The notes: a model not told the origin generated them from the letters alone. 6,454 nt of DNA from an uncultured Erysipelotrichaceae bacterium (GCA_937874965.1 CALNCD010000254.1:1-6454), one strand, 5' to 3'. Shown: positions 1 to 6,204, counted from the first letter of the stretch. Made by a program: numbers and translations.

Positions 1-330
1 GACAATCCCGGCAAGCTCGGGCAACTGGCATGGAGCAGCGATGCGATCATCGGTGTTGTTCTAGCCTCCGTCGGCTATCCTGACGTCTATGAAAATGGAT
101 TTGTGATTGAGGGGTTGGATGATCTTGATTCACACGTCTATCATATGGGGACATGCTGGTCAGATCATCATTGGGTCAATCATGGAGGACGGGTTCTCTT
201 TGTTGTAAATCGTGCGCCTACCTTGAAAGAAGCCCAGGAAAAAGTGTATCATGACATTGACAAGATTCACTGTAATCACTTATTCTATCGAAGGGATATA
301 GGATTTCATAATTTAAAGGAGGATGTATGA
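1..330 (+). CDS. purD: Phosphoribosylamine-glycine ligase (GAR synthetase), C-terminal part
   Basis: The reading frame is open from base 1 and gives 109 residues of the C-terminal end of PurD; the gene begins outside the window. PurD joins glycine to 5-phosphoribosylamine using ATP, an early step of de novo purine synthesis in the cytoplasm. Family hallmarks visible are the DNPGKLGQLAW-type opening, VVLASVGYP, the HMGT stretch, the glycine-rich NHGGRVLFVV strand, and the ending HLFYRRDIGF, which is typical of the PurD C-terminal domain. An internal GTG at 103 could be read as a start, but homology continues upstream of it without a break, so it is not one. The TGA stop at 328-330 overlaps the purB ATG (ATGA), so the two genes are almost certainly co-transcribed and probably translationally coupled. 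Identification is firm; only completeness is unknown. Confidence 0.95.
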   Translation, partial: DNPGKLGQLAWSSDAIIGVVLASVGYPDVYENGFVIEGLDDLDSHVYHMGTCWSDHHWVNHGGRVLFVVNRAPTLKEAQEKVYHDIDKIHCNHLFYRRDIGFHNLKEDV

Positions 331-1628
331 TACAACGTTATTCGCGCCCTGAAATGCGAGCGATATTTTCAGATCAGAATCGATTTGAGGCCTGGTTAAA
401 GGTGGAACTCTATGCTGCCGAAGCGTTTTCAAAACTAGGTATTATTCCGGAGTCTGATATTGATGCACTTTACAAGCATGCAGCATTTGATCCAGCGCGT
501 ATTCTGGAAATTGAACAGGAGACCCGGCATGATGTTGTCGCGTTTACACGGGCGGTGAGTGAAAGTCTTGGACCGGAGAAGAAATGGGTTCATTACGGAT
601 TAACCAGTACGGATGTTGTCGATACAGCCTATGGTGAGATGTATCGCCAGGCGAATCAGATGATTCAAGAAGACCTCGATCAGTTCATAGCCGTTTTGAA
701 AACCAATGCTTTGAAATACAAAGCAACACCGTGTATCGGACGAACACATGGTGTTCATGCGGACATCACCAGTTTCGGGCTGAAGTGGGCGCTATGGTAC
801 GATGAATTCCAGCGCCATCTGGAACGGTTTGCGCTTGCACGGAAAGAAATTGAAGTTGGAAAGATCAGCGGAGCTGTCGGCAATTTCGCCAATACAGATC
901 CTTTCGTTCAGGACTATGTCTGTGAGAAGCTAGGGATTCAGTCCGCACATATTTCAACCCAGACGCTGCAACGTGATCGGCATGCCTTCTATATGTCAAC
1001 CTTAGCATTGATTGCTACATCCATTGAGAAGATTGCGACGGAAATCAGGCATCTGCAGCGGACTGAAGTCGGCGAAGCAGAGGAATTCTTCCGTAAGGGT
1101 CAAAAAGGTTCGAGTGCCATGCCCCATAAGCGAAACCCGATTGCCTCTGAGAATATGGCTGGCTGCGCGAGAGTTATCCGGGGCTATATGATTCCTGCTT
1201 TTGAGGACATAAGCCTGTGGCATGAACGTGACATTTCCCATTCTTCGGCGGAGCGGATTATTTTTCCTGATGCGCTGATGCTTTTGGATTATATGTTGAA
1301 CCGTTACAGCTCAGTGCTGAAGAACGTATTGGTCTATCCAGAGAAGATGCTGGAGAACATCCAGTTAACACATGGCGTTATCTATGCGCAGCGGGTAATG
1401 ACACGGCTTATTGACCAAGCAGGGATGAGCCGAGAAGCAGCCTATGATCTGATTCAGCCGATGTCGCAGAAATCCTATACTGAGAAAGTTGATTTTAAAG
1501 AACTTCTGGAAAATAATCCGGAGATTGTAGATGCCTTGACCTTGGAGGGAATTGAAGCCTGCTTTGATATTACCTTCTTTTTGCGGAATGTTGATGTTAT
1601 TTACCGCCGAGTCGGTATCGAAGAATAA
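327..1628 (+). CDS. purB: Adenylosuccinate lyase
   Basis: This is a complete 433-residue protein, the normal length for a Firmicutes PurB. It removes fumarate from SAICAR (giving AICAR) and from adenylosuccinate (giving AMP), so it acts twice in purine synthesis; the family works as a cytoplasmic homotetramer. It belongs to the fumarase/aspartase superfamily. The superfamily signature SSAMPHKRNP lies at residues 262-271 on the flexible catalytic loop, with the expected catalytic serine at 262 or 263. The histidines I expect from Bacillus-type PurB are present: His68 (TRHDV), His89 (HYGLTSTD) and His141 (GRTHGVHA). The start is fixed by AAAGGAGG at 315-322, four bases before the ATG, and by the ATGA overlap with purD. 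No frameshift or missing motif was seen. A strong terminator follows about 120 bases downstream. Confidence 0.98.
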   Translation: MIQRYSRPEMRAIFSDQNRFEAWLKVELYAAEAFSKLGIIPESDIDALYKHAAFDPARILEIEQETRHDVVAFTRAVSESLGPEKKWVHYGLTSTDVVDTAYGEMYRQANQMIQEDLDQFIAVLKTNALKYKATPCIGRTHGVHADITSFGLKWALWYDEFQRHLERFALARKEIEVGKISGAVGNFANTDPFVQDYVCEKLGIQSAHISTQTLQRDRHAFYMSTLALIATSIEKIATEIRHLQRTEVGEAEEFFRKGQKGSSAMPHKRNPIASENMAGCARVIRGYMIPAFEDISLWHERDISHSSAERIIFPDALMLLDYMLNRYSSVLKNVLVYPEKMLENIQLTHGVIYAQRVMTRLIDQAGMSREAAYDLIQPMSQKSYTEKVDFKELLENNPEIVDALTLEGIEACFDITFFLRNVDVIYRRVGIEE

Positions 1629-1747
1629 GGGGGAACATCCGACGTAAAACAGAGCCTGCTCTGTAATATGCATCACTCTATGTGCGCTGTTTTCTTGGTT
1701 CTTATCTCAAAAAGAACATGTTCTCAGCATAGAGGCCATCATTGAGT

Positions 1748-1790
1748 AAGCAGACTGTATTATTCTATATAATACAGTCTGCTTTTGTTA
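1748..1790 (+). terminator. Rho-independent terminator of purD-purB
   Basis: A perfect 16-bp stem is formed by AAGCAGACTGTATTAT (1748-1763) and its exact reverse complement (1769-1784), with a 5-base loop TCTAT. It is followed by a T-rich tail, TTTTGTTA. The T tract is only on the + strand side (the other flank reads ACTCAATG), so it terminates the rightward purine transcript and not leftward transcription. The stem is long and AT-rich in its upper half. The distal end of the truncated pdxK reading frame on the opposite strand lies across this hairpin. Confidence 0.88.
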
Positions 1791-1983
1791 TGTCCGGCAG
1801 CATCAAGGTATTTATTATCAGTAATGTATAGTTTTCAAACCCACCTGTATGGGTTGATAAAACGGCAGTTGGTATAACACTTGTTTCAATACCTACGGCT
1901 GAGAGAATAGGAAGGACAACCGTTAAGGAACACTTCTCAAAACATGAAATATCATGGATTGCTGCAATACGCTTTTGCATCAT
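1765..1983 (-). pseudogene. Truncated pyridoxal/pyridoxamine kinase, N-terminal fragment
   Basis: A 72-codon minus-strand frame begins at 1983 with ATGATG, preceded by a good AGGAGG six bases upstream. Its first ~53 residues read as the N-terminus of a PdxK/PdxY-type vitamin B6 kinase: HDISCFxKCSLTVVLPILSAVGIET, then PTAVLSTHTGGF (residues 38-49). Intact kinases of this family are roughly 270-290 residues; the ATP-binding and catalytic C-terminal part (the GTGD region) is absent here and I find no trace of it downstream. After about residue 53 (near 1825) the sequence no longer resembles the family and runs into the purB terminator. Glu16 stands where I expect a conserved glycine (SCFGKCS). 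The intact start signals with a missing body suggest a gene cut by deletion or insertion. A small expressed peptide is possible but kinase activity is not. Confidence 0.8.
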
Positions 1984-2152
1984 TCTGCCTCCTAATGATT
2001 AAGACTTACATCTGTTTAAATAGCATCACAATTCAAAGATGGATTGAAAGATTTATAGTCAGAACCCAGCTATTTAGAAGCTTTGGTATTCTTAGTATTC
2101 TGAATAGTTTAGTGCTTTGATTGTTCGCTCAAGTCATGAACGATTGTTTGTT

Positions 2153-2221
2153 CGCCAAAGTGTAAAACAAAAATGCGCCAAACTGTAAAGCAAAACCTCG
2201 CCAAAGTGTAAAATTGATTAT
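2153..2221. repeat. Three 23-bp tandem repeats, possibly an IS21-type element end
   Basis: Three units start at 2153, 2176 and 2199, spaced exactly 23 bp. All share the 14-bp core CGCCAAASTGTAAA (S = G, C, G in order), then drift: copies 1 and 2 match at 18 of 23 positions, and copies 1 and 3 are identical over the first 15. A weaker relative, TTCGCTCAAGTC, lies just upstream at about 2124-2135. In reverse complement the core reads TTTACACTTTGGCG. IS21-family elements are known to carry several short repeats at their ends, and the size and style fit, but no istA or istB coding sequence is present, so this would be a remnant. An alternative is an array of protein binding sites. The repeat itself is plain in the sequence; its nature is inference. 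Confidence 0.7.
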
Positions 2222-2273
2222 ACTTTATCAGCGGCATTGATTTAACACGACGAATACCTTGATGTCATATGCC

Positions 2274-2310
2274 CACTGTAAAGAATATTAGTCCAGTTTC
2301 CATTACAGTG
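2274..2310. repeat. Spaced inverted repeat downstream of citC
   Basis: CACTGTAA at 2274-2281 is the exact reverse complement of TTACAGTG at 2303-2310, with 21 bases between them. It lies just beyond the citC stop codon. Neither side has a T tract (leftward it continues GGGCATATG), so it is a poor rho-independent terminator. The left arm plus its next base, ACTGTAAAG, repeats nine bases of the second 23-bp repeat unit (2182-2190), so it may belong to the same degraded element end. No clear terminator for the citrate operon was found. Confidence 0.45.
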
Positions 2311-2327
2311 TCTGCTTTAAGCGTATT

Positions 2328-3350
2328 CTACTTTTTCAAGTGATCTTGAATAGGCTTCGCTTCATCAGAAATCAGAAAGTTATAGGTAGTTTCAGGGACA
2401 ATCTGCTTAATGGCATCAAAGTCCCCTTCCCCAAAGAGTTTGCGCACGCGGGACGCACTGATGACCTCTGTGCCGGACTCAAGCCGTTTGATGATAACCA
2501 GTTCAATGGATCCTGCAAAGACCTTACGCATTGCCTCGTTGTAAATGTTTGTCGCAAAGGACAGCGGTTCTTCACCGACAAAGCGGATCGTAATTCCTAA
2601 AGCAGGGGCAATGTATCGCTTAAAGACCGTTGCGTCCAGTTTTGCCTGAGTGCGGGTAACATCTGCGTCCTCAGGCAGAAAGTAAGACGGGAATGTCTTG
2701 GTAGAAACCATGTAGTCGCCGGTGCTATGAATATGAACATTCTTAAATTGGGCAGTTCCTTCTGCAACAAGCCGTTTACGGATTTCTGTGGGGAAAACCG
2801 AGGCATCTTCTTCAAGGATAAACAGGTGCAAGACATCGACACGAGAAGAGGCATAGTCAATTAGATACTGGTGCCCTTTCGTAAACGGGTTGGCATTCAT
2901 GACAATACCGCCGATGGTTTGCCCTTCGATATAGTGTGTCTTAAGCTCGTGGACGAAGTCGTTAATCGGGTGCATGGACTTTTCGAGGAAGACCAGCTGA
3001 TGATCGACTTCCGCAATTTCCGTAAATCCAAGATAGGAGAAAGCGGATTTGCTGGCTGGTTTGGTATAGACATAAATAGACGAATACCCGTTATCATAGA
3101 TCTCATTCATAAGGTGGGAAATCAGCTGATTAAAGGCTGGGCCGCCTCGGTACTCATCTTTGATGGCGACGCATTTGATGATGTTCTGAAAAACTGAACC
3201 TGTTCCGATAGGCGTATCGCCATCATACAGAGAAAAAGTCTTGTCTAGATTCTGCTCGGTTTTAAGGTTTGCTTCCCCTAAAAGCTGTTCCCAGATTGCT
3301 CTATCTTTCGAGTTAGAGTTGATCCAAAGCCGTTGAATTGTATAGTCCAT
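2328..3350 (-). CDS. citC: [Citrate (pro-3S)-lyase] ligase
   Basis: This 340-residue protein has the usual CitC length and two-domain order. Residues ~1-125 form a GNAT-like acetyltransferase fold, with EYRGGPAFNQLI (66-77) in the acetyl-CoA loop position and FSYLGFTEI (104-112) near its end. Residues ~145-330 form a nucleotidyltransferase domain with the (H/T)xGH motif as TKGH (157-160) in NANPFTKGH and ISASRVR (297-303) as the second nucleotide-binding motif. CitC uses ATP and acetate to acetylate the thiol of the prosthetic group on CitD, switching citrate lyase on. The ATG at 3350 has AGGAGG six bases upstream, and that site begins inside the TAG stop of the upstream gene (TAGGAGG), which implies coupled translation. 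It is the last gene of the leftward operon. The lyase genes citDEF, its normal partners, do not follow in the window. Confidence 0.94.
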   Translation of the reverse strand: MDYTIQRLWINSNSKDRAIWEQLLGEANLKTEQNLDKTFSLYDGDTPIGTGSVFQNIIKCVAIKDEYRGGPAFNQLISHLMNEIYDNGYSSIYVYTKPASKSAFSYLGFTEIAEVDHQLVFLEKSMHPINDFVHELKTHYIEGQTIGGIVMNANPFTKGHQYLIDYASSRVDVLHLFILEEDASVFPTEIRKRLVAEGTAQFKNVHIHSTGDYMVSTKTFPSYFLPEDADVTRTQAKLDATVFKRYIAPALGITIRFVGEEPLSFATNIYNEAMRKVFAGSIELVIIKRLESGTEVISASRVRKLFGEGDFDAIKQIVPETTYNFLISDEAKPIQDHLKK

Positions 3351-3360
3351 TGTAAACCTC

Positions 3361-4401
3361 CTAAAATAGCGTTAATATTAAACGAATCAGTACTGGAAAA
3401 AAAGTCAATACCAGAAATAATCGAACGAGGTGCATAAAGACAATCTGATTCTTGTCGATCTGGTCACCTAAGTCCATATCTGCTGCAATCAAGACCATAT
3501 CGCTCGCACCGGCAGGTGCGGTTGAAAAGATACATGTCAGAAAGTTCAGCTTGAACAGGCGCGTCAGAAGGTAGGAGTTGACTGCGTTGTTCAGTAAGTG
3601 AATAAACAGGACAATAACCAAAGGGATAATCAGAAGATAGATGCTTTGCAGGAAAGCCATGGTAATGCCGCTGCCGACCAATACGCCGGACAAGACTTGG
3701 GCCAGGTAGCGGAATTCGATCGGAAGGACTGCGCGCTGGGTGAAGGAGTTGTAAAGGACTACTGCAACCATGGAGAGACTCAGAACTGCGGCCGGGAAGT
3801 GTGTCAGCCATCCGATAAGTGCGCCTGTGACTCCGACAATCAAGGTCAGCAGGACGTCCTTCGGTGCTGTTCTCTTCTTTGCAGCAGATGTCTTCTTTGG
3901 CCTTGCATCAGCCCTGTTTTTTGATCCTGAGAGGCCTACGACAATCGGAATGCTGACGAGGATGAAAAACATTCGGCTGGTTTGGAAAAGGGTGACGACA
4001 GTGGTATCGGCCTGGAAGTCATAGCTCATCAAGGTGATGTCAGCAAGACCGCCGGGAACTGCAGAGAGCAACGCTGTCTGCACATCAAATCCGAAGAAAT
4101 GATTCAAGAGGACAGCACTGAAGAGCATTGCGATGATCAGACAGCCCACCGAGAACAGGGAAGGAAGAATCAGGCTTTTCATGCGTTTGATGTCCTGGAA
4201 GGACATGCGCGTTCCGATATAGGTGCCTGTTAAGGCCTGCGCAATTGTCTTAAAGGCACTGATGTCAGATTCAATTGGAAAGAAGACTGCATAGACTGCA
4301 GTCCCCAGCAAGGCCCCAAGCATAAATGGAGCTGATATCTTCAATGCCTTAAACACACGTCCCGTGCAGAAGGCAAGACAAAGTACGAGTAAGAGTTCCA
4401 T
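3361..4401 (-). CDS. AbrB-family (COG3180) membrane protein, putative permease
   Basis: This is a 346-residue, very hydrophobic protein with about nine or ten membrane segments and an internal duplication typical of the AbrB/'ammonia monooxygenase' membrane family (Pfam AbrB). The signature loop appears twice: SAVPGGLADI (113-122) in the first half and STAPAGASDMVLIAADM (293-309) in the second. A strongly basic hydrophilic linker (about 160-182, many Lys/Arg) separates the halves and is probably cytoplasmic. It is unrelated to the DNA-binding AbrB of Bacillus. The family's substrate is not established. Here it lies between citG and citC, where a citrate or dicarboxylate carrier would be expected, so an anion transport role is a reasonable inference. 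The ATG at 4401 has an AAGGA eight bases upstream. The 69-bp gap after citG contains only a weak promoter-like pair (TTGTCT, 19 bases, TAGAAT). Confidence 0.85.
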   Translation of the reverse strand: MELLLVLCLAFCTGRVFKALKISAPFMLGALLGTAVYAVFFPIESDISAFKTIAQALTGTYIGTRMSFQDIKRMKSLILPSLFSVGCLIIAMLFSAVLLNHFFGFDVQTALLSAVPGGLADITLMSYDFQADTTVVTLFQTSRMFFILVSIPIVVGLSGSKNRADARPKKTSAAKKRTAPKDVLLTLIVGVTGALIGWLTHFPAAVLSLSMVAVVLYNSFTQRAVLPIEFRYLAQVLSGVLVGSGITMAFLQSIYLLIIPLVIVLFIHLLNNAVNSYLLTRLFKLNFLTCIFSTAPAGASDMVLIAADMDLGDQIDKNQIVFMHLVRLFLVLTFFPVLIRLILTLF

Positions 4402-4470
4402 AAGTTTTCCTTACTATCATTCTAGCAAACTTTGTCCGGCTTGAGACAACATCAAGTGTGTTTTTGCTTC

Positions 4471-5334
4471 TCAGATGTTATTTTCTTCAAGATCCGTGAT
4501 GAATAGGGTTAAGGCAAGCAAGTCAGCGCTGCCGCCAGGGGAAAGCCGACGGCTGATGAAATCACGGTTCATCTGGCTGAGAATATTCCGATAGTTATCG
4601 GTTTCAATCCATTTATGGTGGTTAAAGTCACGTGCCGTTGTTTTAAGATAGGCAAGTCCTTCCATGCCGCAGCGGTTGACGACAGTTGTGTCATCCAAGG
4701 TTTCCATCACGTGCAATAAGCAATTGATGATTGCACGTTCTTCATCATAACGAAGCCGTGATTCCCGCAAGCAAGGCAGGGCAATGGCCTCTACCGTAGG
4801 GAATCCCAGTTCAACTTCATGGCGGACACCTTTAAGACCGTATTTGAGATAAAGATGTTCACCGTAGCTTAAGTTCTTTTTGGTGCTAAGATTCTTGAAG
4901 TCAGCCGCTGTCAGATGATTCGCTATTTGTCGAACTGTCTTCAGCAACGGAGGTGTATCTGCTTGTGTATAGCTATCTAAACCTTGACTCATCTGATAAC
5001 CCAGAGCAATCATCAGAAATCCGAAGCAGAAATGAGCACCTTTATGAGTGTTGATACCCTGAGTCGCTTCGAACATTTTTTTTTCATAGCGTAAACCGAT
5101 CTGGCGAGCCATCTGCTGCAGGTCTGTGCTATCGCCTTGATGGGTCAGGCCTGCGTTCAGATAGGCTCTGAAGGCATCTGTAAGGCTGTTTACAAAAAGA
5201 TTCAGGTCCATATCGTGATGTGCACCTGAATCAAACCGGTCAACCAATCCTGGTTTTGGTGCTGTTGAAGCTTCCAGTATCAATGCCTGAGAAGCACGCT
5301 GGGCAAGCGTTTCAATACTATCCTGCGGATTCAT
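4471..5334 (-). CDS. citG: Triphosphoribosyl-dephospho-CoA synthase
   Basis: This 287-residue protein belongs to the CitG/MdcB family. It condenses dephospho-CoA with ATP, releasing adenine, to give 2'-(5''-triphosphoribosyl)-3'-dephospho-CoA, the precursor of the citrate lyase prosthetic group. Family motifs are in order: EASTAPKPGLVDR (21-33), GAHHDMD (37-43), GINTHKGAHF (93-102), LSYGEHLY (155-162), RHEVELGFPT (171-180) and SPGGSADLLALT (265-276). The MdcB paralogue serves malonate decarboxylase, but citC nearby points to citrate lyase. The start at 5334 lies inside the end of the regulator gene, a 17-base overlap. Its own ribosome binding site is weak (GGAAAACGCGG upstream), so it probably relies on coupling to the regulator. 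The start is supported because the first conserved motif falls at residue 21, as is usual. Confidence 0.93.
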   Translation of the reverse strand: MNPQDSIETLAQRASQALILEASTAPKPGLVDRFDSGAHHDMDLNLFVNSLTDAFRAYLNAGLTHQGDSTDLQQMARQIGLRYEKKMFEATQGINTHKGAHFCFGFLMIALGYQMSQGLDSYTQADTPPLLKTVRQIANHLTAADFKNLSTKKNLSYGEHLYLKYGLKGVRHEVELGFPTVEAIALPCLRESRLRYDEERAIINCLLHVMETLDDTTVVNRCGMEGLAYLKTTARDFNHHKWIETDNYRNILSQMNRDFISRRLSPGGSADLLALTLFITDLEENNI

Positions 5335-6061
5335 CCGCGTTTTCCAGGGCTTTTCGTTCTATTTCTGCTTCCCGCTCAAGCAGCTGTTTCATAATGTAGC
5401 TGTTGTAGTAATTGAGATGTTCTGCAATTACCAGGCGCATCTGCTCCTCATCCTTGTTCATCATGCATCGGTAGATGATCCGATGCTCTTCCAGTGCTTT
5501 CTTGCGGCGTGAGTCCCCATTCAAGGAAATATCGCGGAAACGAACCAGATAATCACGCAACTTGGAAACCATGACGCTTAATCGGGGCATCCGGGCATAG
5601 CTGTAAATCATATCATTGAAGTCTGAGAACAGCTGAATCACATACGATACTTCTCCGCGTGCTTCTGCTTCCTCAGTCTGCGTAAGCAGATCATCCATAG
5701 CCTGATACTGCTTATCCGTCATTAACTGCATGGCGCTGACAGAAGCCAGGGTATCCAAGGCAACCCGGATTTTGTATATCTCAACAGCATCATCAACTGT
5801 GACCCGTTTGACAACAACGCCATAGTTTGGAATATATTCGATAATCCCTTCATCAGAAAGACGTGTAATGGCATTCCGTATCGGGGTTCTGGAAATATTC
5901 ATGTAGTCTGCATATACTTTTTCGTTAATGCGTTCCCCAACCGGTATAACCCCCTTGATGATTGCAGAGCGGAGGCCTTCATAGACAATGTCATTCAGAG
6001 GACGGTTCTGGCTGAGATCAACAAGTTTGATCAGTTCTTCCATGTAATTATATTCTTTCAT
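5318..6061 (-). CDS. GntR-family (FadR/FCD subfamily) regulator, CitO-like
   Basis: This 247-residue protein has an N-terminal GntR winged helix (about 22-86) with recognition helix and wing in SRTPIRNAITRLSDEG and IEYIPNYGVVVK, and an all-helical FCD ligand-binding domain (about 92-230). Enterococcus citrate clusters are controlled by CitO, a GntR/FCD activator that responds to citrate; first position in a citG-citC operon makes the same role likely here. In typical FCD domains a D-x3-H pair and two later histidines bind a metal. By my alignment the first pair falls at Phe145 and Asn149 (FSDFNDMI), while His193 (EEHRII) and His215 (AEHLNY) remain, so the metal site looks altered. The ATG at 6061 follows AAAGGAG by four bases; the next Met (residue 7) has no such site. 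The C-terminal tail (about 226-240) is rich in Glu, Arg and Lys. Specific orthology to CitO is not proven. Confidence 0.87.
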   Translation of the reverse strand: MKEYNYMEELIKLVDLSQNRPLNDIVYEGLRSAIIKGVIPVGERINEKVYADYMNISRTPIRNAITRLSDEGIIEYIPNYGVVVKRVTVDDAVEIYKIRVALDTLASVSAMQLMTDKQYQAMDDLLTQTEEAEARGEVSYVIQLFSDFNDMIYSYARMPRLSVMVSKLRDYLVRFRDISLNGDSRRKKALEEHRIIYRCMMNKDEEQMRLVIAEHLNYYNSYIMKQLLEREAEIERKALENADESAG

Positions 6062-6093
6062 GATACTCCTTTCGTTTCTTTATCGTCACTCCT

Positions 6094-6122
6094 ATTATAA
6101 ATCGGAAAACCCTTAAAAACAC
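6094..6122 (-). promoter_or_regulatory. Promoter of the citrate operon (perfect -10, poor -35)
   Basis: On the minus strand a perfect TATAAT lies at 6099-6094, about 33 bases upstream of the regulator ATG. Seventeen bases further upstream the -35 position (6122-6117) reads GTGTTT, a weak match to TTGACA. No TG extension precedes the -10. A good -10 with a bad -35 is typical of activator-dependent promoters, and the -35 hexamer falls inside the first of three 9-bp repeats. The predicted transcript would start near 6087, giving a leader of roughly 26 bases. Confidence 0.6.
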
Positions 6123-6143
6123 ATCAAATACACCAAATACATT
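6117..6143. repeat. Three 9-bp tandem repeats, candidate activator site
   Basis: AAACACATC, AAATACACC and AAATACATT follow each other without gaps (consensus AAAYACAYY on the + strand). They cover the region from the -35 hexamer to roughly -56 relative to the predicted start of the citrate operon. A 9-bp period is slightly less than one helical turn. The position suits an activator touching RNA polymerase, and the regulator encoded by the first gene is the obvious candidate. GntR/FCD proteins more often bind short palindromes, so assignment to that protein is tentative. Confidence 0.5.
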
Positions 6144-6147
6144 CAAA

Positions 6148-6161
6148 AAACAACGGTTTCA
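6148..6161. promoter_or_regulatory. Candidate CcpA binding site (cre)
   Basis: On the minus strand the 14 bases TGAAACCGTTGTTT match the cre consensus TGWAANCGNTNWCA at 12 positions; the two final bases (CA) are the mismatches. It lies directly upstream of the 9-bp repeats, about 60-75 bases upstream of the predicted citrate operon start, and on the edge of the birA promoter region. Carbon catabolite repression by CcpA is known for citrate operons in Enterococcus, so the site makes sense. Degenerate consensus sequences do arise by chance in AT-rich DNA. Confidence 0.38.
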
Positions 6162-6196
6162 ATTGTATCGTGTTACATTATTAATAAGTTTACAAT
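6162..6196. promoter_or_regulatory. Inverted repeats in the birA leader, possible operator
   Basis: ATTGTA (6162-6167) and TACAAT (6191-6196) are exact inverted copies, and a closer imperfect dyad, TTGTATCGTGTTACAT, lies at 6163-6178. Together they cover the bases where the birA promoter should be: a weak TTTCAA, 16 bases, TATTAA pair is the best I can find. The dyads could serve the divergent GntR regulator or BirA itself. The sequence does not match a BirA operator half-site that I know well, so the assignment is open. Confidence 0.3.
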
Positions 6197-6204
6197 GGAG
6201 GATT

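Larger units (their letters stand above)
1984..2327. other. Gene-poor interval between pdxK remnant and citC
   Basis: No convincing coding sequence is present on either strand in these 344 bases. Its recognisable contents are the ribosome binding site of the pdxK remnant at the left end, a 23-bp tandem repeat block at 2153-2221 and a spaced inverted repeat at 2274-2310. A two-copy 9-bp near-repeat at 2086-2103 (GTATTCTTA then GTATTCTGA) is probably chance. I found no clear sigma-A promoter for the pdxK remnant and no transposase fragment. The interval reads as a degraded junction between two conserved blocks. Confidence 0.6.

Noticed and set aside
103..330. Separate 75-residue ORF starting at GTG 103
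   Set aside because: The same frame is open to base 1 and carries PurD homology upstream of the GTG, so it is an internal codon of purD.
1649..1664. ACAGAG/CTCTGT hairpin just after purB as a terminator
   Set aside because: The stem is only 6 bp with a 4-base loop and is followed by AATATGCATC with no T tract; the strong hairpin at 1748-1784 is the better terminator.
1002..1676. Minus-strand ORFs opposite purB (79 and 103 residues)
   Set aside because: They lie antisense to a well-conserved gene, show no family resemblance, and have no convincing ribosome binding sites.
1713..1724. AGAACATGTTCT palindrome as a LexA box
   Set aside because: The Firmicutes LexA box needs GAAC-N4-GTTC; here the spacing is two bases, and no SOS gene is adjacent.
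2153..2221. CRISPR array
   Set aside because: The 23-bp period is unit-to-unit with no spacer of independent sequence, and there are no cas genes.
2340..3197. ORFs on both strands overlapping citC (69-108 residues)
   Set aside because: Alternative-frame shadows of citC with composition typical of out-of-frame translation.
3464..4233. ORFs overlapping the AbrB-family gene
   Set aside because: Shadows in other frames; Cys- and Arg- or Gln-rich translations with no domain resemblance.
3361..4401. DNA-binding AbrB transition-state regulator
   Set aside because: The name is shared only; this protein is a multi-pass membrane protein with a duplicated PGG/PAG loop and no SpoVT/AbrB DNA-binding domain.
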